From NCBI GenBank assembly GCA_030737875.1, contig CM060926.1:164683579-164747578 (forward strand): a DNA stretch of 64,000 nucleotides, in the 5' to 3' direction. Below are positions 32,675-46,029 of this stretch, in pieces (within the stretch, counting starts at the first letter, position 1; each line of letters opens with the position of its first letter). The translations under genes were made by a program, and so were the position numbers. The notes below the pieces were generated by a model. It was not told the origin of the DNA, ran no database searches, and worked only from the letters and a program-made list of their open reading frames with translations. This DNA is from Allium sativum. Lineage: Eukaryota > Streptophyta > Magnoliopsida > Asparagales > Amaryllidaceae.

Positions 32675-33343
32675 GAGAGCCTGAACCTGCCCTCTAGAAG
32701 TAGACCCTGCCCTCTGCCCCTTCCTTGGGCAGTCCTTAAATTAGGTTTCCTACCTTACCACAGTTGAAACGGCCAGTCTTCTTCTTCTTTCCACAGCCCT
32801 TGCTCAGATGGCCTGGTGTTCCACAATAAAAACACTTCCTCTTGTCACGGGGTTTATTATTCTTTGCACCCTTCGTAGGTTCTACTTTCTTACCCTATGC
32901 CTATCCATGCCTCCAGTATACGTTCTCCATTCGTGGCCTCCGACCTACCAGAAACTTCGTCCTTTATCAACCAAGCAGCTAGTCGAACCTTCCTCCCCTC
33001 GTCTATCTCAAAGATACCGACAAGTCCTCCACTTTCTCAAGCCAACTTCTAGCCTCGACAAACGTCTAAGTCCCATGAAGCGGTTTTCCGCCCATCGTAC
33101 GGAAGTCCTCATATTCCTTAGGAAAAAGCATCTATACGCGGAGGAAGAGATTCAAACAGGAAAGATGAAGAGATTCAAAACTAAGAATCGAAGGAAAGAT
33201 ATATGGCTCTTGGGGATTATGTTTTTAAAATAAACCTTTTTCTGGAAAATGCTCTCCTTAAAACATATTTTTGAGAGTATTTCTTTATGAAAATGGTTTT
33301 GAATTTTTTTTTTCAAAATCTCAATCTGTTCTGGTAACCTTCA
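32675..33343 (-). pseudogene. Gag remnants of element B
   Basis: The minus strand contains a zinc-knuckle-like patch (about 32750-32840, with cysteine-rich pieces such as CFYCGTPGHLS) and scattered Gag-like segments (about 32930-33130) broken by frame changes. The N-terminal half of Gag is absent, as only about 200 bp separate these pieces from the primer site. A plus-strand frame over 32808-33233 is a shadow. Confidence 0.6.
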
Positions 33344-33355
33344 GCTCTGATACCA
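33344..33355 (-). other. Primer binding site of element B (initiator tRNA-Met)
   Basis: The minus strand reads TGGTATCAGAGC, two bases from the LTR start at 33358. Confidence 0.95.
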
Positions 33356-33357
33356 CG

Positions 33358-36300
33358 TGTAACACCCCACGTCCATTAATGTCACTCGCAAAGGGAATGC
33401 ATTAACTTCCGTGGAGCATTTTAAGTGAATATAGAACAGAAAATCACAACAAGACAGATATAAAGCAGTACTTGAAAATTTAAAACTTTATTTATTGCAG
33501 CAGAAGGTAAATATGTTTGGTTACATCATCAAAAACCATAAACCAAAGTCAAGTACATAATATCCATCTTGATAAAACAAAGTACATAATCCCACTACTA
33601 CAAATAGCCATAAAGAAAATGATAAGCTGGACTTTACTTCAGCGGTCCAAGCTTTTCCAAAAGAGAGAGATAAAGCAATCCGATCAAACTCCACTAGTGC
33701 TAGGTCCACCCTGAGAACCTGGGGGGGAAAAAGAGATGGAAATAGAGGGGGGTCAGACATAAAGTCCGGCGAGTGCGATAACTTTAACAATACAATTATC
33801 AAAATAACTAAGCTAAGGCATAAGCTGGAAAATAAGGAAATGAGTGTGAGCAATTGGGTATGGCAGAGCAAACAAAGGGAATAAGATGAACAAAGATAAC
33901 GTTAAAGGGACACCTAATTACTAAAGAATAATTACTACACCACCACCACCAGTCACCCTAAAAATTGATCCTGCCTACTGAATATAAGTGAATATAATAG
34001 TGGTAGTTTCTTGTACCCCTAGCTGCTGTCATAGGTGCCGCCTGCTCCTATCTCCACTAGTGGTACCAACTACCCTCCCCATACTAATTACAATACTCAT
34101 AATATGGTAGCTGTACTCCTAGCTGCTATCATAGGTGCCGCCTGCTCCTATCTCCGCTGGTCGTACCCACTACCTTCCCCATTCGATTGGCTCCCTAACT
34201 CGTAGATACCCGTGCTGGCCCCACAGTGGGGTGTATCACTCCCCAAAGTGGCAACCCGATACCACCAACGATGCACGACTTATACCTACACGATGCAACA
34301 ACGTCTTACCTACCAGCCCGGGCCCACACATGCACATGAACCCGTTGGACTTGTATTGCCACCGCTAACCCGTTTTGGCCTCTTACAGTCAAGCCCAGTA
34401 AGCGTGTCCCGTCCTCGACTTGGGTCGAGCTCACAAAGATACTTGTGGGTTACTGGTTGAAACGGGCCCCCATTACTTGACACAAGCTATCCACCTAAGC
34501 TTGGTCCATTCTAGTACATCCCACTTAACCCTCTTCTTAGTCATGTTCACTTACATGTTTCAATTTTTGGTTAAGAGTTTCTAATCGTATTTCAAATGCC
34601 ACCCAAGGTACCCACTAGATTCCACATGCCACCCAAGGCACCCACTTAACCCCCTCATGTCCCACTACATGTTTATCTGGTTAAGTGTTTCTTAATTCAT
34701 TAAGACCATAACCTTATAAAGACCTCTCATATTAGACTGACATTTGTGGCAGCTGGATTTGTCGGGCGGATCCGGGCAGTCTTACACCATAAAAGAGCCT
34801 AACCTCGTGTCTTTACAACTGTTACGCATTTAGTTTATGCCTAAGACCTCCCACATTAGACTGGCATTTGTGGCAGCTGGATTTGCCGGGCGGGTCCGGG
34901 CAGTCTTGCACCACAAAAGAGCCTAACCTCGTGTCTTAAACGATTAATTACACCTAATTAATCATCCCCCAATTTGAATTAATTTCCCTATTCAAATTAT
35001 CAATCAATTCCAAATTTAACGATGTCCATAATTGACTCAATTATGTCCATCTATTTATGGTATGCAAAATCATACCAATTTCATCACAAATTTATTATCT
35101 GCCATTAAAGGCATTTTATGCCAAATTCTCAATATTAAATCTTTTAATATTATCCCCTTACCCCACGTTGTACGTTCGTTCGTTTAACGTAAAATATACG
35201 TTAGACTCGAATAGTCTAACTCATAGAATAAAGATAAAACATCACAACATACATATAACTAAAAATAGATCTAAACATAAGGGGTGAACTTGCATGTGTG
35301 AATGATGTTCTACATCTAAAACTTGCATAGGCCAAAGTTACAACTTGCATAAAACTACATATGTCATAGATCCAAATCTAAAGGTGTAAACTTGCTTAGG
35401 TAATGGTCACAACTTACATAAATCATGTATGTCATAGATCTACATCTAAAGGGGTAAACTTGCCTAGGCAATAACCACAAACTTGCATAACATGATTCAT
35501 ATTCCAAACTCATATATTTATATAAACTTGCATATGTGATTTATGCAACGTAACAATGGTGTAGACTTACCTCTAAACATGTAAATTAAGATCTACATGT
35601 AAACTAGCACATTAAATTGTGTATAGTCCGCATTCATACTTACAAATAAATTACACCTGTCCCATCCTAAATTTTAGATTCAAACTTACATATAAATAGA
35701 TGTCATGAAACATGTAAGGTTATATATGATCCTCATTATCTTACAAACGATTCATACATCAGTTAACATTCAAACTAGCATATACAACTATGAATCAAGT
35801 TGAACTTACATATGATTTAACATATGAATTGGATCTACAAGACATAACCAAACTAGCATTTTTAACATATGAATTAGATCTACAAAACATGACCAAACTA
35901 GCATTTTTTCATATGAATTAGATCTACAAAACATAACCAAACTAGCATTTTTGTCATATGAATTAGATCTACAAAACATAACCAAACTAGCATCTTTATC
36001 ATATGAATTAGATCTACAAAACATAACCAAACTAGCATTTTATCATATGAATTAGATCTACAAAACATAACCAAACTAGCATCTTTATCATATGAATTAG
36101 ATCTACAAAACATAACCAGACTAGCATTTTTGTCATATGAATTAGATCTACAAAACATAACCAAACTAGCATCTTTATCATATGAATTTACAACATGTAT
36201 GATAACACCACAATTTTACAACATAATTATAACATGCGGTCAATTATTCACATCATATCCATATAATCCACATCATAACTTAATCCAATTAAATTGCTAA

Positions 36301-37044
36301 TTATTTTATTAAAGGAATCGAACTCACAACTCAAAGAAGGTCTTGAGTTCTGAATTCTAAGTTCTGAAGTTGTATTAGCTTTCCTTTGAAGAAGATTCGT
36401 TGTTAGAGTTGAATAGAATTGAATTTGATTTGCTTTCTTCCTCTCTAATTAGTGGCGGCTACTTCTAGGTTGCAAGGCGACAACATGGCGACCATGATTC
36501 TAATTTTATTTAGGTTTCAGAATGAAGTTTGGTAGTGTTTATATAGAAGTTAGATTTATTTACAACCATTAGATCATCCTAGGATCAATCTAGGCCTTAG
36601 AAACCAAGAAATGATGTCAACAGACCAACCAGAAATCGTTACCTAAGCCCCAAAACATAAAATTTCGTCATAGACCATTCAAGGCCGACGGGACCAATTC
36701 CAAACCTCCTGAGTCGATACTGGGGTCGACACAGCGGGACTCGGGTCGACTCATAAAATAGGTCGGTTTGGTGTTTTGCCTTCCCGCTTCCGCTGTTTTG
36801 AATTTTTTTCCTAAATTTTAGGTTGAATTTTATTTTATTTATATATATATATATATATATATCTATATATATACTTATATTTCTATCTTCCTAATTAACC
36901 ATTTTCACACTAAACCACTTTTTTGAACATCGTTCACACTAAGCCATTTTTAAGCCATTCCCCTAAAACAAAAATATGGCGCTGGCAGGGATCGATCTCT
37001 GTACCCCTTGTATGCAAGTTACGTATTCCAACCAAATGAGCTAC
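33358..37044 (-). repeat. 5' LTR of element B (cut by element D)
   Basis: Matches the split 3' LTR, including the 124-bp duplication (34720-34937), the uninterrupted TTATA site (35720-35724), the 45-bp array (35818-36186), a (TA)n run near 36841-36875, the TATA-like box (about 36537-36547) and the tRNA-like segment (36978-37045). The last ~89 bp, present in the 3' LTR at 30111-30199, are displaced beyond the inserted elements and lie outside the window. Confidence 0.92.
35818..36186. repeat. 45-bp tandem array in 5' LTR of B (about 8 units)
   Basis: Same unit as 28831-29287 but with fewer copies. Minus-strand frames here are repeat translations. Confidence 0.92.
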
Positions 37045-37045
37045 T
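36978..37045 (-). repeat. tRNA-like segment in 5' LTR of B
   Basis: Second copy of the tRNA-like sequence, with GATCGATC in place of GTTCGATC in the B-box-like part. Element D begins at its outer edge (37045). Confidence 0.45.
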
Positions 37046-38191
37046 GTAAAAACCCGTAACTTCCCCGGTGAGGAAAGTGCAGATAGTTCGAGAACAAGCC
37101 ACAAAAAAACGCAGACGGGAGAACATTTCATTGTATATTACATCAATTCCATCAGAATACAAGAATATACAGGGTATGAATAAATATTACACAGAAATTA
37201 TCAGAGATTTAAATTACATTTAAATACATCGCAGCGGAAAATAATACAATACACACCTAGAAGAGATATAAGGATGCAAAGCTTTCCGGATATCATTCCA
37301 GCTGTAAACCAGGATCCTGTGAATATAAATCTACAAAACCAAAACTACTAGCTGCCCATGTCAAAATAAGGGCACCCAGAGTTTAGGTTAAAACAATAAA
37401 CTCCAGGTCAGTCATGGGACTGGTGTGAGAACTAAAACAGTTATTTATCTTTATTTTCAAAGTAAGGTAAATCAAGGGACCACGCCGTATAACACGGAAC
37501 GGGTTTCCTCCCAAGAACACCAGTGCATAAACAACAACGCAATGCTAAATAAAGAACAATGAAGCTATTATAAGACCCAGGTCCCATCACACAATGCAAC
37601 GCAAGCCGGAGGATAGGGTTTTTACCTTATAATAGCCAAGAATGCTTGATACGTTTAAAACAAATCATTTGATACTATTATAAGTGCATATTGTATAAAA
37701 CATCTTCAAATCATAAATATCAATCATAGACGGCATAAGCACCCTATCCCACTATGTCGCCATACTAGGCTCTACAAATAAAGCGGAAATACACGTATTG
37801 GAAAGTTGGATTTCCATCATGATGGCTCCTGATTCGAAAGATCGATCGCATAGTGCAATTCCCCACGGCTTACGTCACAGCAAGAGAAAACACCGTAATG
37901 CACATCCGCACTTTTGGGACCAGAGTATCACCGCGGCTTACGTCCCAACGAGAGAAAACACCGCTTACTCTATATATCCCTGAGCACTAAGCTCATCTCG
38001 GTCGACCGAATCCACGACAACACTAAGGTGCCCATCCACTAAAAAGCATACTGATCAAACCATCAGTTTACCACCATACCGGGGTGTGAGGCTCGTGAAT
38101 CAATGCTATACACAAAGCCATGCTATATCAAAGCTGCGCTTTGATCATCATCCACCAAACTTTGCTTTTCAACAAAAGTCTGGATCACTGC
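37045..38191 (-). mobile_element. Element D: giant-LTR family member, only the LTR 3' end visible
   Basis: Starts TGTAAAAACCCGTAACTTCC on the plus strand, the reverse of a C/E-type LTR end, and stays alignable to LTR E until E interrupts it at 38192. The rest of D must lie beyond E, outside the window. It has its own substitutions throughout, and a segment at 37850-37980 in which cggcttacgtc and gagaaaacaccg each occur twice. GCTAC before 37045 would be its target duplication. Confidence 0.8.
37353..37636 (-). ncRNA. Predicted structured RNA cassette in element D
   Basis: Sense strand is minus. The S1 arms are 37626-37636 and 37564-37574. One pair in the 11-bp stem is A-U where C and E have G-C, with both sides changed. 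HP1 has the tetraloop CCAT, and HP2 (37376-37406) and HP3 (37353-37374) are kept. The 16-nt loop core is unchanged. D gives independent comparative support because it belongs to a separate insertion. Confidence 0.6.
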
Positions 38192-38496
38192 TGTAAGGAC
38201 CCGTAACTTCCCCGTGAAGGAAAGAGCGGATACTTTGAGAACAACACACAATAGAACGCCGACGGAAGAACATTTCATTGCTATTACAACAATTCCATCA
38301 GATACAAGAATATACAGAGTATAAATGAATAAATTACATTCGATAAATATCAGAGATTACAATAAATTACATCGCAGTGGAAAATAATACAATACACAAC
38401 TAGAAGTAGATATACAGATACAAAGCTTTCCGGATATCGTTCCAGCTGTAAACCAGGATCCTGTGAATATAAATCTGCAAAACCAAAACTACTAGC

Positions 38497-38777
38497 TGCC
38501 CGTGTCAAAATAGGGGCACCCAGAGTTTAGGTTAAAACAATAAACTCCAGGTCAGTCATGTGACTGGTGTGAGAACTAAAACAGTTAATCTTTATTTCTA
38601 ATGTTCGGTAAATCAAGGGACCACGCCGTATAACACGGAACGGGTTTCCTCCCAAGAATACCAGTGCGTAAAACAACAGCGCAATGCTAAATAAAGAAAA
38701 ATGAAGCTGTTATAAGACCCAGGTCCTATCACACAATGCAACGCAAGCCGAGGGATAGGGTTTTCCCTTATAACAGC
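38497..38777 (-). ncRNA. Predicted structured RNA cassette in the 3' LTR of element E
   Basis: S1 arms 38767-38777 and 38706-38716, HP1 38553-38566, HP2 38520-38550, HP3 38497-38518. Stems match those of C despite many substitutions elsewhere in the LTR. The loop of HP3 differs from C by several bases while its stem does not. Confidence 0.58.
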
Positions 38778-41469
38778 CAAAGAATGCTTGATACGTTTAA
38801 AACAAATCATTTGATACTATTATCAGTGCATAGTGTATAGAACAACTTCAAATCATAAGTATCAATCATAGGCGGCATGGGTACCATATATCATGTCGCC
38901 ATACTAGTTCTACAATTAAAACCGCAAATGTCACGTATTTGGAAATTGGATTTCCATCTATGAACCGAGGCAAGGGATCGTCCTCAACCGATTCGAGACA
39001 ATCTAGCCCATGTCTCAGGACCCAGACTCAGGTGGGCCCTTGGATCCTCAGGGCCAGTCCACCGATGTGGATTAAACTTAAACCCTGAGCATGAGTTTCC
39101 CCGCCCTATGGGGCGTAGGTGAGCCAACTAAATGACTCCATCAGACCCGGATCGTCCGATCAAACCGAGGCGCCTCGCAACAGCAACAACCACATAAGTC
39201 GAACTCGTCAGGGCATGTAAAACCACTGACGCCACTTCTAGCTAGAAAGAAACGCATGCCCTCCCTGACGTCCTCTCCCGTTTTGGTTCACACCGGGGTG
39301 TGAGGCTCGCGAATCAACGTTACACAAAGCTTTGCCACACAGGCTGTGCTTTGATCATCACCACAAGACTTTGCTTTTCAACAGAAGACTCGATCAATTG
39401 CCACTTAGGCATGCCACACAGGCAATTCACTCCATGCGTTTGATATCCATTAGTATATAACCCCTGAGCTCATATGTCTCAGAGAAGGGCGTTAAGCAAG
39501 AGAATAAATTCTCCGCCGCCAAACAGATATATATTTAATAGAGATCAATCACACGGACTAAAATCCAATGTCAGACACACAGTCCATTTACAAGTTCGCT
39601 CTGGGTCTGAACGAAACCTGAGGCACCTAGTACCCCGCATATCCATCGATCTCCAAGTACGTCTGGACGATCACCAACTGTTTCCATCTTCTTGGGTGTA
39701 CAGCCCAATCAAGATCATCAGTAATCACCCAAACGACATGAAGACCTCCGGTCTTCGACCATCGTCTTCATCTTTGACTTATCGTCGTATCAGTTATTCA
39801 GAATGGGGTAAACCTGGTCTTTCCGAATAACTCGCGTATATTTTAAATTAGTGTTACACAAACACATCATACGCCACATTCCAATTCATCAGTCACTAAC
39901 CGTAAATTAATCAAGAGAATAATTCCCCAAATATTAACCCCGAAGGCCGAGACCAACATCAGATCAATATCCAAAAAACCGTTCTGCTAGGCTAACCGAC
40001 AATTAGTTTCTAAATTTTATATTCATAGGGAAAGGTTCCCATTAATTTTATCCAAGATAAATTCCTTGAATTTATTCTTTAATCTTCTTTTGAATTTCGA
40101 TTCAACTAGTCGAGATTAACGAACCTTACCGAAGTAATCATTTATTTTAATTTCCCAATCCCAACCTATTCATCCCATGAAGTAAAACTGGTAGTACTTC
40201 ATATCTAACACCACGGCGTTATCGGTAAATTCAATTACCACTTCACGTTCAAATCTAATTAAAGATTTAACTATCGCCTGGAGCAAAACTGGTGATACTC
40301 CATTCTAACACCTTTTCAATCTAATTAAAGATTCATTAAAAATCCACTTAGTTTTAATCGTTAACTGGGTTAAAGAATCAGTGTCATTTAAAACACGGTT
40401 CACGATAAACCCAAAATCGCATTCCATTAATTATCGGGTTAAAGAACAAGTGTTATTTAAAACATCGTTCACGATAAACCCAAAAATCAATTCCCATTTC
40501 AATTCCAATTAAATATCACTTAATTGGTTCACTTCATTAAATCTAAATAAAAAGATTTAAATTTTCTCAACTGGGTTTAAGAACAGTGTTAGTCAAGACA
40601 CCATTCACGACAAACCCAAATCACGTTTGATATTAAATACAAGGCTCTGAATAGAAAATATATCGGCTTATATTCAATATCAAATTCTACGATAAACAAA
40701 TGTCGTATTGGAAATAACGATATAAATATATATCTTTCAAATTTCCATAACAACATCTGTATGATCACGAATTCCAACATAGAAATATTCCGAAGACAAT
40801 TTCGATTCAAATCCACTCCAATGCAATCACTGGAAATTCTAGTTATTTTTAAAACCCTTTTCAAATTCAATTTATATATTTTAAAAATAAATAGAATTTT
40901 AATTCTAGTTCAAAACTAGTTCATTTCGATAAAAATCTACTTTTATCTTTTCAAATATGGAGTTTTTCATCCCAATTCTTTCTAAATCATTTCTTATGAT
41001 TTTACACAAATTATTACTATTTTTAATAATTTTATCAAGGCCCGTACAGTCGATTTCCATCAACGGCCATCGAACTGCACTTACAGCGACCTTTTTCGAA
41101 TTTGATTTGGACGTATCTCCAAATCCAACCGTTAGATTTCAAATTTCTAATATTCGTTAGAAAGCTCTTTTCGATACAAACCCAACAGTTCTGGTTTTAG
41201 GAGAATCCGACGGTCGGATCTCCCGTAATGTCCGTTTGAAATAAATGGTCGAAATTCACGAACTGCCGCGGCGCGTTCTATTCAGGCCATTATATATATA
41301 ATATATATATATATATAATATATATGTATATATTATATATTTTGTCGATTTCCTTTTTAACACGACTTTTATAAATCATTTCATATTTGTTTCAAAAACA
41401 ATTTCAACCTTTATTTCAAATTCAAATCAAAATTGAATTTTCCCTTATAAATTCTTTCTACATTCACTT

Positions 41470-42000
41470 CTATTTGATTTCAATTCAAATTGATTTCAAT
41501 TCGTTTTCAATTGAATTCAATTCAATTCAAATTCGTTTTCTATTCAATTTCAATTCGAATTCATTTATATTCAATTTCAATTCGAATTCATTTATATTCA
41601 ATTCAATTCAAATTCATTTTCTAATCGATTCAAATCAAATTCGTTTTCTAATCAATTCAAATCAAATTCGTTTTCTATTCAATTCAATTCGAATTCGTTT
41701 TCTATTCAATTCAATTCGAATTCGTTTTCTATTCAATTCAATTCGAATTCATTTTCTATTCAATTCAATTCGAATTCGTTTTCCGTTTAATTCAATTCGA
41801 ATTCATTTATATTCAATTTCAATTCGAATTCATTTATATTCAATTCAATTCAAATTCATTTATATTCAATTCAATTCAAATTCGTTTTCTATTCAATTCA
41901 ATTCGAATTCGTTTTCTATTTAATTCAATTCGAATTCATTTATATTCAATTTCAATTCGAATTCGTTTTCTATTTAATTCAATTCAAATTTCATTTCAAA
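41470..42000. repeat. GAATTC-rich minisatellite in 3' LTR of E
   Basis: About 18 loosely periodic 27-30-bp units with ttcaattcaattcgaattc and gttttctat spacers. A 178-codon plus-strand frame at 41387-41923 (repeated NSFSIQFNS) is only the repeat translated, antisense to the element. The right LTR array (49310-49795) is shorter, so it has changed length since E inserted. Confidence 0.9.
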
Positions 42001-43104
42001 ATATTCGATTTCGAAATCACTTTTCAATATTCATTTTAAAATGAATAAAATCGATATAAATATTGTTCACGTCAAAATGGCGTCAATCTAATCAACACAG
42101 CTTCATATATTTCTATTTTCAAATATTCTATTTCAAATATTTCTTTTCCAAATATTTCCTTTTCAAATATTTTTATTTAAAATATTTCGTTCAACACATG
42201 ACTAATCTCAACGGATGAGTACTGTCAACACATGAACCTTTATTTTATATTATTCTTTATTTTCTAAATTGGAATGAGGCCCAGTCAATTACCATATAAA
42301 GTTAATTATATGGATTCCATTCAACACATGTATATAATAGCAATGATAAATAATCAACCATCATCCAAAGTGTACTACACTGTATAAGCATCAAATATAA
42401 ATATCTAACGCTTGTAACAGCCTGTCAATCCATCGATCGACATATTTAATCAATCAGGATGAGTGTACTTCAAATTTCATCCCAACACCCATGTGGGGTT
42501 TCAAATCAACAAACACGGATTTTATTTGTGCAGTTGGGCGATGTGTAAAATTTATCGACCCAATCAATGTCCTTCAAATAGGTGTACATAAACAAACCGT
42601 CCGGTTTGCAAATGAATATTTTATTTTATTCACTTCCACGTTAAAAATTATATTTTTAACGATCAAAATATTTTATTCAAACTATGAATATTCTATTCGG
42701 TTCATTTATTCAATAAAATGACATTTTTATTTTTCTAACATATTTTAGAAAATTTCAGCGGTATAACGGCACGATACTAGAAACAGGACAAGGCCTAGCC
42801 TTATCCCCGGTCTAGTGAAGGCCCACGCCATTCACACATCAATCAATCCATTCCATTTCACCAAACAACTCAAATTTCAATCAAATAATTTAACTAATTT
42901 TTGCAATCAAACAACCAAGTCCATGGTCTGTGGACGATTGTGTCGGGTGCTACTAAGCACCGTCTGCATCCTAGTATATATATAACTAGAAAATTAAATT
43001 AAAGAGTGAGAAATTCTCACCGATAGCTATCCAATACCACGACTCTTCATTGATAGAAATCTTCATAGTACTCGCCTTTCGTCGCTTTCGTTGCCCGTAG
43101 CCAC

Positions 43105-43330
43105 TACATATGTAAAAATCAAATTTTTACTTCGCTATTAAATATATAAAAATCGAATTTTTACTTCGCTATTCAATATATAAAAATCGAATTTTTACTT
43201 CGCTATTCAATATATAAAAATCGAATTTTTTCTTCGCTATTCAATATATAAAAATCGAAATTTTACTATGCTATTCAATATATAAAAAACGAATTTTTAC
43301 TTCGCTATTCAATATATAAAAATCACTATT
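43105..43330. repeat. 34-bp tandem array in 3' LTR of E
   Basis: About seven units of cgctattcaatatataaaaa plus tcgaatttttactt, the reverse-strand relative of C's array at the same relative place, with fewer copies. Right LTR copy: about 50910-51140. Confidence 0.88.
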
Positions 43331-43659
43331 TTTATATTGATGTATATATTATAAAAAGTCGAAATTTTTCAAAGCTTCATATATAATAGAATCGAATCTT
43401 TGCCAAAGTTTCATATTCCTCTCTCTTATGAAAAATGAAATCTTTCTCTAATGAAAGACCCTACCTTTACAAATAAAAATCATTTTTTTTCTAAAAAAAA
43501 TAATCATAGCTTTATATTTAAAAATCTTTTCTTTCCAAAAAACCACATCTTTATTCGTATTTACTTTCCAAAATTGTACAAAGAAGATTTTGATTTTCTT
43601 CTAAAATTATTTAAACTAAATACATATATAAAAACTCACATTTCCCTTAGATCGCACGT

Positions 43660-44020
43660 TGGAGGCTACGGTGGGACCTGGAAGCGACGGCAGCAGGCCA
43701 GAGGGCGGTCAGCGGCGGTCGGAGGTGGAGCTGGGCTTTGGCGGTCGTCTGGGTGGCGCGCTGGGGCTTAAAGGGGTTCGATTTGGTTAAAGAAGGTGAA
43801 CAGGAGATCGAGGTGGCGCTGGGGAGAGGTTCGGGGTGCGGTGGCGTCAGAGGTGAAGGCGGCGTCGACACAAAGGGGCGCGCGGTTGTCAAAGGCTCGG
43901 GGGGGGGGGGCTCAGGATTCGCGAATGGTGTGGGGAGAGGGAGGTGGGGCCTGAGGGGGAGGAGCAGATCGAGGCGGCGCCGCCGCTGGGTGGGGGGGGG
44001 GGCGAGCGCGATTCCGTCAT
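43660..44020 (-). other. GC-rich leader segment of LTR E
   Basis: About 360 bp, strongly G-rich on the plus strand, with G runs at about 43903-43912 and 43991-44002. In sense orientation it can be read as a proline-rich 125-codon frame (43647-44024). The matching right-LTR frame starts and ends differently and C and F show no similar protein, so I do not call a gene. It lies just downstream of a weak TATA-like sequence (about 44115-44124, minus). Confidence 0.45.
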
Positions 44021-44991
44021 TCATCGTTTTTTTTATATGTTCTGATCTGAGAAAAGTGAAGGTAGGGGAAGAAGGAAAACGAGGGGGGGTTATTGTAAAG
44101 TTTTTAATTAATTTATTATATATTTTTTTCTCACTTCAAATTGACTTTTCAAATGAACACCGGTTCGAGCCCAACGGCTGTCGTCCATAGCTAATTACCC
44201 CTATTTCGAACACAATGGGATATGTATCGCAGGATGATTCGATCGTTTCGATCAGTTTTCGTTAAAATCAACATATAACTCTATATATTGAATTTGAACG
44301 CGCATTTCAATTTACTCGGGTCACATACTAACTAGAAAAATTCAAGAAAAATATTTTCTAGCTTCGTATTGACGATACGGTCCTAACAAAACTAGTTTCG
44401 TCGAATTCTGAGGCCGTTTGAAAAATGGCCAATTTCAAGTCGATTAAAATCAACTAAAATTGGTCAAACGCGTTTTCTTTTTCCATGCTCACATATTGAA
44501 TCGAAAAATTATGAAATTTGGAATCTAGTAATAACTTTACATCACGGATCCAACAAAAGTGGTTTTGTCGAAATCCAAGGTCGTTTGCAAAATTCCCATT
44601 TTTAAGGGCCTGAATTCCACAGCGACTATTCAGAATTTTCAACTGGACATATCTTTTGATTCCCGCTATGAAATTTTGATTTTTCGGATTCGTTGGGAAG
44701 ATATCATCAATTAGATCCTAATGTTTTTGGTTTCACTAAAATCCGGATTGTTTTGCACCCGATATGTTCAATTGAAGTTTGAAATCGAATTATCGAACTA
44801 CCGCGCCATTTTCAATTCTATTTATAATTATATATATTCTAACGACGACGTATATAATATATACGTTCGAATTATATTCAAAATAAATTTTCCGTCAATT
44901 TTATTTAAAATAATTCATTTTAAATATTCAAAACTCGCTAAAATTGCCAAAATAAAAATTTTAAACTGGCCCAGATTTTCGGGTTATTACA

Positions 44992-46029
44992 ATCTCCCCC
45001 ACTTAAAACTTTTCGTCCCCGAAAAGGAACAAAGTCGAAAGTGTTTTGATCAATCAACTCTACATTCGATCTGGCTTTCATTCTCCAACTCTTCAGTTTC
45101 TGAGAATTTTCAAATTCTTCAAAAATTTGGCTAACACCCTAAATTTTCGAAAAATTTCGCCATAACCTCCCCTGCACCGGGAGCCACGGGAAAATCCCGA
45201 AATTGCCATACAGGCCTTCTGATCTCAAAAAGAAAAAGAAAAAGCCAAGCGGCTAGCCAATAGGCTCATAAAATCATCATCACCCAAACAAAACAGTAAA
45301 TTATGTAGTAAACATTTACCTATTTTTCGGGCAAACAAATTTTATTATTCGGCTCTAGCCTCCTTGCTATGACCTGCTCAATGTAAGTATAGGTATATGC
45401 AAGCAAATGCGAACAATTTTCAATATAATTCAATATTTGGTTCAATTAGGCTAAATGGTTCAAAATTATCAAACAAATAAACAAACAACACAAACATCAA
45501 TCAATTAGTGGATTAGAGTTTCAAATTCATAATTTTGATACATATACAAAAATCTTGTTTTTGATGCCAACTCACAACAATGTGTTCTATCTATATAAGT
45601 TTTGGTTCTCACACCAGTCTAATGGAAATATATAGATATCACACCTTCGAAACTCGAACATAAGTTCGGATGATGATCGATCAATCATCAAAACCATCTC
45701 CGGGTGTCTAGAATGTGATTCTATATCTATCCAATATATTAAAATTTCGAATATACGTTCATGACGCGTATATACAAAACCTTTATATATTAGATTGTCC
45801 ATATTCAAAATAAATAAATAACCAAATACGTATAAAGCGATTTAAATTTTCAAACAAAATTATTTTCATTTGAAAAATATACTCTGCACACTCGTTCTAG
45901 GATACTACTGATCCTATCTCTAACGAGTCATTCTAATTGGATATTACTAATCCAATATCTGATGAGTTCTTTCGTATGGTTCTAATGTGTCTTGTTCTCG
46001 AGATTTGTAAACCAAAGCTCTGATACCAC
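44992..46029 (-). other. Internal region of element E (1038 bp, non-coding)
   Basis: Polypurine tract at 44992-45005 (minus: AAGTGGGGGAGAT), then sequence homologous to C's internal region, and the primer site at the right end. No retroelement protein is visible; a 73-codon minus frame at 45587-45808 has no counterpart in C. Confidence 0.88.
46017..46028 (-). other. Primer binding site of element E (initiator tRNA-Met)
   Basis: The minus strand reads TGGTATCAGAGC beside the 5' LTR that starts at 46030 on the plus strand. Confidence 0.95.

Larger units (their letters stand above)
12109..37044 (-). mobile_element. Element B: minus-strand Tekay/Del-type chromovirus, host of nested elements C and D
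   Basis: Left (3') LTR 12109-14477 plus 28732-30199, split by element C. Internal region 30200-33357. Right (5') LTR 33358-37044, cut by element D. The primer site, polypurine tract and chromodomain identify a chromovirus. The internal region is only 3.16 kb, so most of pol is lost, and what remains is full of stops and shifts. The two LTRs differ by several per cent by eye, making B clearly older than C and F. The bases before 12109 (AGATT) would be the target duplication; its partner is outside the window. Confidence 0.9.
38192..44991 (-). repeat. 3' LTR of element E (6800 bp)
   Basis: Plus-strand ends TGTAAGGACCC and GGGTTATTACA. In sense (leftward) order: U3 repeats (about 44320-44640), GC-rich leader (about 43660-44020), a possible splice donor at 43639 (GTGAGT), a 34-bp array (about 43105-43330), an expanded GAATTC-rich minisatellite (41470-42000), a (TA)n run (about 41290-41340), hairpins (40364-40620), GAGGCGCCTC (39167) and the structured cassette. 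Open frames within it are repeat translations or low-complexity. Confidence 0.93.

Noticed and set aside
32808..33233. 141-codon plus-strand frame
   Set aside because: Shadow of the minus-strand Gag remnant of element B; no similarity of its own.
39474..39830. 118-codon plus-strand frame conserved at 47312-47668
   Set aside because: Antisense to element E and conserved only because the two LTRs are copies; C has a different frame there.
41387..41923. 178-codon open frame rich in NSFSIQF repeats
   Set aside because: It is the GAATTC-rich minisatellite translated, antisense to element E, and its length differs in the other LTR.
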